From positions 11,310-23,913 of the forward strand of contig QXYA01000013.1 in assembly GCA_009887135.1 (NCBI GenBank): DNA of 12,604 nt, given 5' to 3'. This document shows positions 7,325 to 12,604 of the stretch, piece after piece (position 1 is the stretch's first letter; each line of letters starts with the position of its first letter). The stretch comes from Candidatus Poseidoniales archaeon. Lineage in GTDB: Archaea; Thermoplasmatota; Poseidoniia; Poseidoniales; Poseidoniaceae. A model generated the notes under the pieces. That model saw only the letters and a program-made list of their open reading frames with translations, was not told the DNA's origin and ran no database searches. The position numbers and the translations under genes are program-made.

Positions 7325-10300
7325 ATGTCACTAAATCACAATCAAATGGCGTATGCTGCTATCATTTCAACACTAATATTCGGGGCTCTTTTCGTAGGAG
7401 TCAGCGGTTTTTACCAAACTTCTGATGGAATTGGTGAATTTGACAGTGCGGCAGAGGAAGACTTGTTTGGAGAAGAAGTGTCTTCTGGAGAAGCTACTGA
7501 TAGCGATAATGATGGCCTTCCAGACGTTCTTGAATCTCAATACGGTACCGACCCGCAAGATGAAGATACAGATAAAGACGGCATGAGTGACGGTTGGGAG
7601 GTTGACCATGGCCTCAATCCTCTTGACAATGGTGAATCTGAAACGCCAGAAGAAGAGACTGGTTCTACAACAACAGCAGATGATGCTGAAATTTCCAATG
7701 AAAGCGATTCATGGCCAGATCCTGAGCAAGGAAAATACGGCGATCCTGATCGTGATGGCCTGACAAACGAACAAGAAGCGCAACTCGGAACCGACCCGCA
7801 ACGTGCAGATACAGATAATGATGGATTAAACGATCGTTGGGAATCTACGTATGGAATGAATGTATCTTCCCCTGATGGTACGATCTATCTTTTTAATCCC
7901 CTCTCAGGCAATTGGGATTGTACCCTTTTGAACCTCGCTTTAGAGGAAACTCTCTCTTCAATGCTTGAAGAATTCGAAGGCGCTCCGACATGGGATGAAC
8001 TCGAAAATCCGCTGGGTAAGCATTCCTGCGATCAAGTTCTTGATTTCGATGACGATGGACTTCTAAACTTCCAGGAAGAAGCATATGGCACTAATCCAGC
8101 ATCTGCAGATTCCGATGGTGATATGCTTCCTGATATTTTGGAGGTAAACTCAGGTGCTGTCGTCCTAAACTTTGAACTTGGTTCAGATTGCGGTGAACCA
8201 GAAAGTACTCCCTTCTCTCAACGAACGCCACGTACTGCTCCATTCGCTTCGGAAGTTAGCGCTGCATGGTTCTTATCCGATCTCGACGGTGATGGCCTTC
8301 TAAACGGGCCTAGCGATTGGGATACTGATGGAGATGGTATGCCTGACGGATTTGAATACTGTTTCTCATTCAAGCAAGACCACCCAACTCAGGATGCGAA
8401 TAAGCAACTAAATCCATCGAATTCATCTGATGGCTACAATGACTGGGACGAAGATGGATTAAACAATCTTGAAGAATATCAAGTGGCCAATAAGTTTGGC
8501 CTTACAAATGGATTGCCATCTTTCACATCACCTTGGAGTGAGGATACAGATGGAGACAAAATGCCTGATGGCTGGGAAGCAAATCAGTACAACCGTACTA
8601 CATTCGAATACCCATTGAATCCAAGAAATGCTAGCAATGCAAACGAGGACATCGATTTCGATGGATGGGATTCAGACGGAGATGGAGATGTCATGTATGA
8701 CGAATTGGAACTCACAACTACTGTTGTAGAACTCTACGTGCAAAAGGGCGATTACGTCACGAGTAACACAACCATCGCTCGTGGTCAATACACAATGGGT
8801 GGAGGTAACAAGCAACCAGTATATCTGGTCGCTCCAGTTGATGGGTATGTTTACTCAATCAATGTAGCTCCCGGGGACCAAATTGAATCACGGCTCTTTG
8901 TTTGGATGAATCTCGTTGAAGAATCTGAGCGATTTACCAACTTGATGGAATACGAGGCTCGTCTCGATGACCAAGGAAACATCGTCGGACGTTCAACAGA
9001 TCCAACCCATGGTGACACTGACCTCGACGGACTCCTCGATGGTATCGAAGTAGGTGGCTGGGAAATTCTCGTTGTCAATAGAGGTGTACAATTGACATGG
9101 GTTGTTTCAGATCCAGGATTGCCTGATACCGATGGAGATGGCCTTTCAGATTATCTTGAATTTTCTTCCACATGTGATGGACAGGGTTCTAATGCTTCAA
9201 ATGATGATACTGACAGTGATGGTGAAAGTGATCAGCAAGAAACTAAACTCGGATATATCTTCAATGGTGAACAATATTTCACCTCCGCATGTATGTTTGA
9301 CACCGATAACGATGGATTAGAAGATGGTGAAGAAGTGATTGCAGGCGTAGATAATTTCGTTACCCACGCAAACAACTCAGATACCGATGGCGATGGCCTG
9401 ATTGACGGAAATGAAATCCTCTTTATCCCAAGGCCATTCCAATCAGAAACGAATCCACTGATCAATGATACTGATGCTGATGGTATGCTCGATGGATGGG
9501 AAATGCAGGTTAAGTCCACCGAAGATAATACCAATTCTCATTCACTTTGGGTTGCTGTCTCAAATTGGGATCGACCAGGATGTACAGAAACCTCAACCAA
9601 TAGTTGTCAGATGGGACCTGGTGGCTATGTTTGGATTAATTGGCTTGGTGGCTTTGAACTTCAGAAGAAATACGAAGTTTCTGAAATGAACCTTTCTGGC
9701 TTTGACCTACCTGGGAATACTATGTGTGATGGATGTAAAGGCCGCTGGGCTCTCGACCCTTCACTTAATTCTCTGAAAGACGATACCTATGACGTCGATA
9801 ATGATACGCTTGCTAACGGTGCAGAAGCTCCTACCAACTGGAATACCAACCCTGTTGACGACGATACAGATGGCGATAACTTGCCTGATGGTTGGGAAGT
9901 AAGATATTCGTATGAGGCGATAAATAATAATCTGGTTGATAATTCTACAATTAATGCATATGGGGCACGTGGTGTTATGGATCCATCCATGGCCGACAGT
10001 GACCTTGACGGTATCAATGACGGTGAAGAAGACCCAGACTCAGATGGATTAAATCGAACTGGATTAATCAAGAAATACTGCCCTGGATATAACGACACCA
10101 CCAATGCAGAATGCAATATCGATCCGAACAGTCCTGATGGTATGAAGTTCTATAATAACCTCGAAAATTATACAAATTTCGAAGAATTTGAGAATGGAAC
10201 CAACCCAGTGACTAATGACACTGATGGTGATGATTGGGAAGATGGGCCTGAAGTCTATTACATGGATCATGACGACGATGGTATGGCTACTGGATGGGAA

Positions 10301-10459
10301 TATCACTTTGAATTCGATCCTTACGATTCAGCTGACAGACTTGTCGATAGTGATGGTGATGGTCACACAAACTATTGTGAATTCAAGTGGGATACGAACC
10401 CAAGAAATCCGATAAGTTTCCCTGGTCAAGGTGAACTGTGCGATCCATTCGAGAGCTAG
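7325..10459 (+). CDS. Exported calcium-binding thrombospondin-type-3-like repeat protein with barrel-sandwich insert
   Basis: A 1044-residue acidic surface or secreted protein. A hydrophobic segment at about 11-29 is a signal peptide or signal anchor; there is no C-terminal span or sorting motif. About two dozen DxDxDGxxDxxE motifs (for example DTDGDGLSDYLE at 601-612) occur at 59-452 and 564-1019; such thrombospondin type 3/EF-hand-like loops bind calcium and form extended stalks. Between them, about 463-532 resembles a biotinyl/lipoyl-type barrel-sandwich fold, with ELYVQKGDYV and VAPVDGYVYSINVAPGDQI halves. It has 14 cysteines, all after residue 198, in neighbouring pairs, and over a dozen N-x-S/T sequons, both consistent with an extracellular site. 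The next gene starts 6 bases downstream and encodes a membrane-anchored Ig-like protein, a likely partner. Its role, whether adhesion, surface scaffold or polymer binding, cannot be read from the sequence. Confidence 0.9.
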   Translation: MSLNHNQMAYAAIISTLIFGALFVGVSGFYQTSDGIGEFDSAAEEDLFGEEVSSGEATDSDNDGLPDVLESQYGTDPQDEDTDKDGMSDGWEVDHGLNPLDNGESETPEEETGSTTTADDAEISNESDSWPDPEQGKYGDPDRDGLTNEQEAQLGTDPQRADTDNDGLNDRWESTYGMNVSSPDGTIYLFNPLSGNWDCTLLNLALEETLSSMLEEFEGAPTWDELENPLGKHSCDQVLDFDDDGLLNFQEEAYGTNPASADSDGDMLPDILEVNSGAVVLNFELGSDCGEPESTPFSQRTPRTAPFASEVSAAWFLSDLDGDGLLNGPSDWDTDGDGMPDGFEYCFSFKQDHPTQDANKQLNPSNSSDGYNDWDEDGLNNLEEYQVANKFGLTNGLPSFTSPWSEDTDGDKMPDGWEANQYNRTTFEYPLNPRNASNANEDIDFDGWDSDGDGDVMYDELELTTTVVELYVQKGDYVTSNTTIARGQYTMGGGNKQPVYLVAPVDGYVYSINVAPGDQIESRLFVWMNLVEESERFTNLMEYEARLDDQGNIVGRSTDPTHGDTDLDGLLDGIEVGGWEILVVNRGVQLTWVVSDPGLPDTDGDGLSDYLEFSSTCDGQGSNASNDDTDSDGESDQQETKLGYIFNGEQYFTSACMFDTDNDGLEDGEEVIAGVDNFVTHANNSDTDGDGLIDGNEILFIPRPFQSETNPLINDTDADGMLDGWEMQVKSTEDNTNSHSLWVAVSNWDRPGCTETSTNSCQMGPGGYVWINWLGGFELQKKYEVSEMNLSGFDLPGNTMCDGCKGRWALDPSLNSLKDDTYDVDNDTLANGAEAPTNWNTNPVDDDTDGDNLPDGWEVRYSYEAINNNLVDNSTINAYGARGVMDPSMADSDLDGINDGEEDPDSDGLNRTGLIKKYCPGYNDTTNAECNIDPNSPDGMKFYNNLENYTNFEEFENGTNPVTNDTDGDDWEDGPEVYYMDHDDDGMATGWEYHFEFDPYDSADRLVDSDGDGHTNYCEFKWDTNPRNPISFPGQGELCDPFES
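7499..8680 (+). repeat. Coding repeat block 1: DxDxDG calcium-binding motifs
   Basis: Residues 59-452 of the surface protein hold about eleven copies of a 12-13 residue acidic motif, starting near 59, 81, 140, 162, 240, 262, 319, 333, 374, 408 and 442. Copies often come as pairs 20-24 residues apart, the second usually ending DGWE or similar, with longer loops between pairs. Codon choice differs from copy to copy, so the DNA itself is not a tandem repeat and the array looks old. Confidence 0.85.
8711..8920 (+). other. Barrel-sandwich (biotinyl/lipoyl-like) domain coding segment
   Basis: Residues about 463-532 can be laid on the two halves of a biotinyl/lipoyl domain: VVELYVQKGDYV for the first half and LVAPVDGYVYSINVAPGDQI for the second. 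The hairpin that carries the modified lysine in carrier proteins (consensus MKM) is replaced by YTMGGGNKQP, so covalent modification is unlikely. The match is by eye to the family pattern, not from a profile search. Confidence 0.55.
9014..10381 (+). repeat. Coding repeat block 2: DxDxDG calcium-binding motifs
   Basis: Residues 564-1019 hold a second set of about twelve to thirteen acidic motifs, starting near 564, 601, 628, 659, 686, 715, 823, 847, 891, 903, 966, 981 and 1008. Some are degenerate, for example DVDNDTLANGAE at 823. A non-repeat, cysteine-containing stretch (about 745-815) interrupts the block. Confidence 0.85.
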
Positions 10460-10465
10460 TGAATT

Positions 10466-11986
10466 ATGTTTAGAGGGAATTCGGTATCCATTTGCTTGGT
10501 GAGTATTCTCTCAATGCTTATCATAGCGCCAGTTACGTTGAATTCTTCTACTGCAGAACTCCCTGATGAATCTATATTGGAATTTGATCAAGAGGATGGA
10601 ATTCATCTTATGAATTTCATTAATGTGAGTGGCTCATCCTCAGTGCCCCTTAATTCTGTTGAGATTTCACTGTGGAATGTGACTGCTGAGGGGCAGTATG
10701 ATCTTCTAAACTCGAGTTCTTCACTTCTTTCCGTCATCCCGTTCGAAACAACTCTTGGAATTACAAACTGGCTTTGGAATCATGAGTTTAATCACGAAGA
10801 TGAAAGTTGTACATGCCTCGTTCGCATCTCATTGTTAGAGCAAACCGATTTGGAATCATATGGACTTACAATCTACCTTGGTCAATTTAATCATAGACCC
10901 GTTTTGATGTTTTCATCTGAATCGTATCAAACATCACAAATTATGCTTGCATCGGAAGATGTTGTACTCAACTATGGTGTCCTTTTACCACCAAACTTCA
11001 TGTCCTTAGAGCCAAATTCTAATCAGGATGTTCTGGCAACACTCTCTGTCTGCCCTGCACCATTCGGTATTTGCACAGATGAATATATTCCAGTAACGAT
11101 TCTTCATGAACTCATTGAAGGTGAACTCACCGTTACTATGGAATCCCTCTCAGTCAACCTCCCTGATGGTTTGTATTTAGTTGATTTTTATATTCAATCA
11201 ATGTCCCTGAGGGAATCCAATGCTCTCACTCAATATATGGCAGTCGATAGAACTCCCCCGAACGTGACTTTCTCTTCAATATCTGAACTTTTGGAGTCTG
11301 AAATGATCACCGTTGATATTGACGTTGATGATGGATATGAGGGTTCAGTATATTCGATAACCTGGACTATAATTGAGCCCGATGGTGAGCTAAGGGCAGT
11401 ATCTTCAACTGAAATATTAGCAGACAATCGACTGTCATTCGAAGCAGATAAACAAGGTGTGTACCAAATATTTGGTCTCATTCGTGATTTAGGAGGTAAT
11501 ATTGTAAACGTTCAACACAATGTGTCTGTTGTCAATGTTGAACCTCAACTGGATTTGCGATATGATGGATATAAGATATCGAATAACCAAACTGTTACTG
11601 TAAAATCATCAGAGGAGTGGTGTTTTTCTGCGAACCAAACTACTGACACCGTAAATGACATTGATTCATTACAATACAACTGGTTTGTTGATGGAAAATC
11701 GCTCTTAAGTGGTAGGTCTTATCTCTTATCTTCTGATATCCAAAGTGATGATTGGGAGGACATTACGCTCACTCTAACCGATAATAATGGAGCTACTGCA
11801 TCGCTTACATTTTCTGTTGAGGAACAAAGTACAGAAGATTCCAATTCTTTCCAATCCATTACAATTTGGACCACGATATGGTTCCTTCTCATACTCTCAA
11901 CAATAGTTGTCATACGCAAAAAGGTATTTTCACCACAAGAATCAGATTTTGTCCGCTGGTCTGATACGAAATCCTCTGATGATTAA
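10466..11986 (+). CDS. Single-pass surface protein with Ig/PKD-like domains
   Basis: A 506-residue protein with a signal peptide at about 7-30, a large extracellular part, one membrane span at about 465-483 (TIWTTIWFLLILSTIVVI) followed by RKK, and a 20-residue acidic cytoplasmic tail. The layout is type I: outside N-terminus, inside C-terminus. Residues 263-355 (from TPPNVTF) and 356-453 (VEPQLDL to LTFSVEE) look like beta-sandwich Ig or PKD-like domains; the second has the LQYNWFVDGKSL and ITLTLTDNNG strands typical of PKD/Ig folds. The N-terminal 230 residues are also beta-rich but unrecognised. Cysteines at 115/117 and 196/203 may form disulfides, and several N-x-S/T sequons are present. 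It begins 6 bases after the calcium-repeat gene and is probably co-transcribed with it. It could anchor or display that protein; no catalytic motif is seen. Confidence 0.85.
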   Translation: MFRGNSVSICLVSILSMLIIAPVTLNSSTAELPDESILEFDQEDGIHLMNFINVSGSSSVPLNSVEISLWNVTAEGQYDLLNSSSSLLSVIPFETTLGITNWLWNHEFNHEDESCTCLVRISLLEQTDLESYGLTIYLGQFNHRPVLMFSSESYQTSQIMLASEDVVLNYGVLLPPNFMSLEPNSNQDVLATLSVCPAPFGICTDEYIPVTILHELIEGELTVTMESLSVNLPDGLYLVDFYIQSMSLRESNALTQYMAVDRTPPNVTFSSISELLESEMITVDIDVDDGYEGSVYSITWTIIEPDGELRAVSSTEILADNRLSFEADKQGVYQIFGLIRDLGGNIVNVQHNVSVVNVEPQLDLRYDGYKISNNQTVTVKSSEEWCFSANQTTDTVNDIDSLQYNWFVDGKSLLSGRSYLLSSDIQSDDWEDITLTLTDNNGATASLTFSVEEQSTEDSNSFQSITIWTTIWFLLILSTIVVIRKKVFSPQESDFVRWSDTKSSDD

Positions 11987-12006
11987 CCATTCATTAAAAA
12001 ACTGTG

Positions 12007-12013
12007 AATTATA
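12007..12013 (+). promoter_or_regulatory. Possible TATA-like element before the aminopeptidase gene
   Basis: The AT-rich bases AATTATA lie about 22 bases before the ATG at 12032 in a 45-base gap. The position would suit an archaeal TATA box for a transcript with a very short leader. Evidence is weak because the surroundings are AT-rich too. Confidence 0.22.
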
Positions 12014-12022
12014 GCAACAACC

Positions 12023-12028
12023 GGTGAG
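12023..12028 (+). promoter_or_regulatory. Shine-Dalgarno site for the aminopeptidase gene
   Basis: GGTGAG ends three bases before the ATG at 12032. It is similar to the site before the aminotransferase gene and supports ATG 12032 as the start. It competes with the idea of a leaderless transcript from the TATA-like element just upstream. Confidence 0.5.
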
Positions 12029-12031
12029 TCT

Positions 12032-12604
12032 ATGTTTAGTGATGCTGCGAAAGGTCTACCAACTGAACCAATGAGTGTTCCTAAGTCGGTTTATTTAGAC
12101 CGTCAACAACGTTTTCTTTCGCAATTAAAACCCTCTGATTTGGTGATTATTACAACTCCATCAGAAGCTGTCCGTAGTAACGATGTGACATATCCATACA
12201 GAACTTCGAGTGACATGCTTTACCTTGTAGGCTGGGCAGATCCTGAATCTGCCCTCATCTTCCATCATAACGGTTCACAATGGATTTCTCATCTATTTGT
12301 GCAACCCAAAGATACACTGAAGGAAATTTGGGAAGGAAGACGCCCTGGAGCAGAAGGGGCTAAACTTGGTTGGTCTATCGATGAAGCAACTTCAATACAT
12401 GACTTAGAAGAGCATCTTGATATGTTTCTATCTGATTGTTCTACAGTTCATGTACGCACAGGAATCAGCAGCACCATTGATTCCATTGTGCTTACCTCAA
12501 TTGAACGTAGAGACCGCAATCGACAACATTTTGGTTCTGGACCAGTTTCACTCGAAGATCCTAGTCGTAGAATTGCTGAGATGCGTCTACGTAAATCCTC
12601 TGAA
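12032..12604 (+). CDS. pepP: Xaa-Pro aminopeptidase (aminopeptidase P), N-terminal part, cut by window edge
   Basis: An open frame of 191 codons runs from ATG 12032 to the last base without a stop. It encodes the creatinase-like N-terminal domain of aminopeptidase P: RSNDVTYPYR at 48-57, SSDMLYLVGW at 59-68, LFVQPKD at 88-94 and EIWEGRRPGAEGA at 98-110, all close to bacterial-type PepP. This enzyme removes N-terminal residues preceding proline from peptides and uses two metal ions, usually manganese. IAEMRLRKSSE at the edge is where the catalytic pita-bread domain begins; the metal ligands lie beyond the window. No signal peptide is seen, so it is probably cytoplasmic. The start is supported by GGTGAG at 12023-12028. 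A 45-base gap separates it from the surface-protein gene, so it may have its own promoter. Confidence 0.92.
   Translation, partial: MFSDAAKGLPTEPMSVPKSVYLDRQQRFLSQLKPSDLVIITTPSEAVRSNDVTYPYRTSSDMLYLVGWADPESALIFHHNGSQWISHLFVQPKDTLKEIWEGRRPGAEGAKLGWSIDEATSIHDLEEHLDMFLSDCSTVHVRTGISSTIDSIVLTSIERRDRNRQHFGSGPVSLEDPSRRIAEMRLRKSSE

Noticed and set aside
8711..8920. The barrel-sandwich segment as a functional biotin or lipoate carrier
   Set aside because: The MKM-type lysine hairpin is absent and the protein is exported, away from the ligases.
7373..10306. Several antisense and alternate-frame open frames across the calcium-repeat gene
   Set aside because: They are shadows: the biased GAT/GAC-rich codons of the repeats keep other frames open, giving low-complexity serine-, isoleucine- or methionine-rich translations without family features.
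7499..10381. Repeated GATACAGATGG-like DNA words as a CRISPR array or tandem repeat
   Set aside because: Spacing is irregular, copies differ at synonymous positions, and all are in one coding frame encoding the DxDxDG motif.

Overview
The window looks like chromosomal DNA from an uncultured marine-type euryarchaeon, probably Marine Group II (Poseidoniales) or a close relative. This is inference. The support is a serine hydroxymethyltransferase of clearly archaeal type, set among metabolic genes of bacterial type (EVE protein, AlaA/AlaT-like aminotransferase, aminopeptidase P), together with large calcium-repeat and Ig/PKD-like surface proteins rich in N-glycosylation sequons. The DNA is moderately AT-rich. 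All eight genes lie on the + strand and are tightly packed. I see no tRNA, rRNA, CRISPR array, insertion sequence or integrase.

Layout. (1) 44-1743: a small EVE-domain protein, then a class I PLP aminotransferase whose ribosome binding site overlaps the stop codon of the EVE gene. (2) 1790-4840: a 1016-residue polytopic membrane protein with a cytoplasmic TPR-like domain set between two groups of membrane spans and a basic C-terminal tail. I do not recognise it. (3) 4892-7225: archaeal serine hydroxymethyltransferase, followed 3 bases later by an unrecognised 345-residue protein that carries an internal duplication. (4) 7325-11986: a 1044-residue exported protein with about two dozen DxDxDG calcium-binding repeats interrupted by a barrel-sandwich (biotinyl/lipoyl-like) domain, followed 6 bases later by a single-pass surface protein with Ig/PKD-like domains. 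(5) 12032 to the right edge: the N-terminal part of an Xaa-Pro aminopeptidase, cut by the window.

The aminotransferase, hydroxymethyltransferase and aminopeptidase fit amino-acid and peptide metabolism, as expected of a protein-consuming heterotroph. The two surface proteins look like one transcriptional unit and may work together outside the cell. The most unusual points are the barrel-sandwich insert in the calcium-repeat protein, the duplicated-domain protein coupled to the hydroxymethyltransferase, and the large membrane/TPR protein. Nothing here resembles a defence system or a mobile element.
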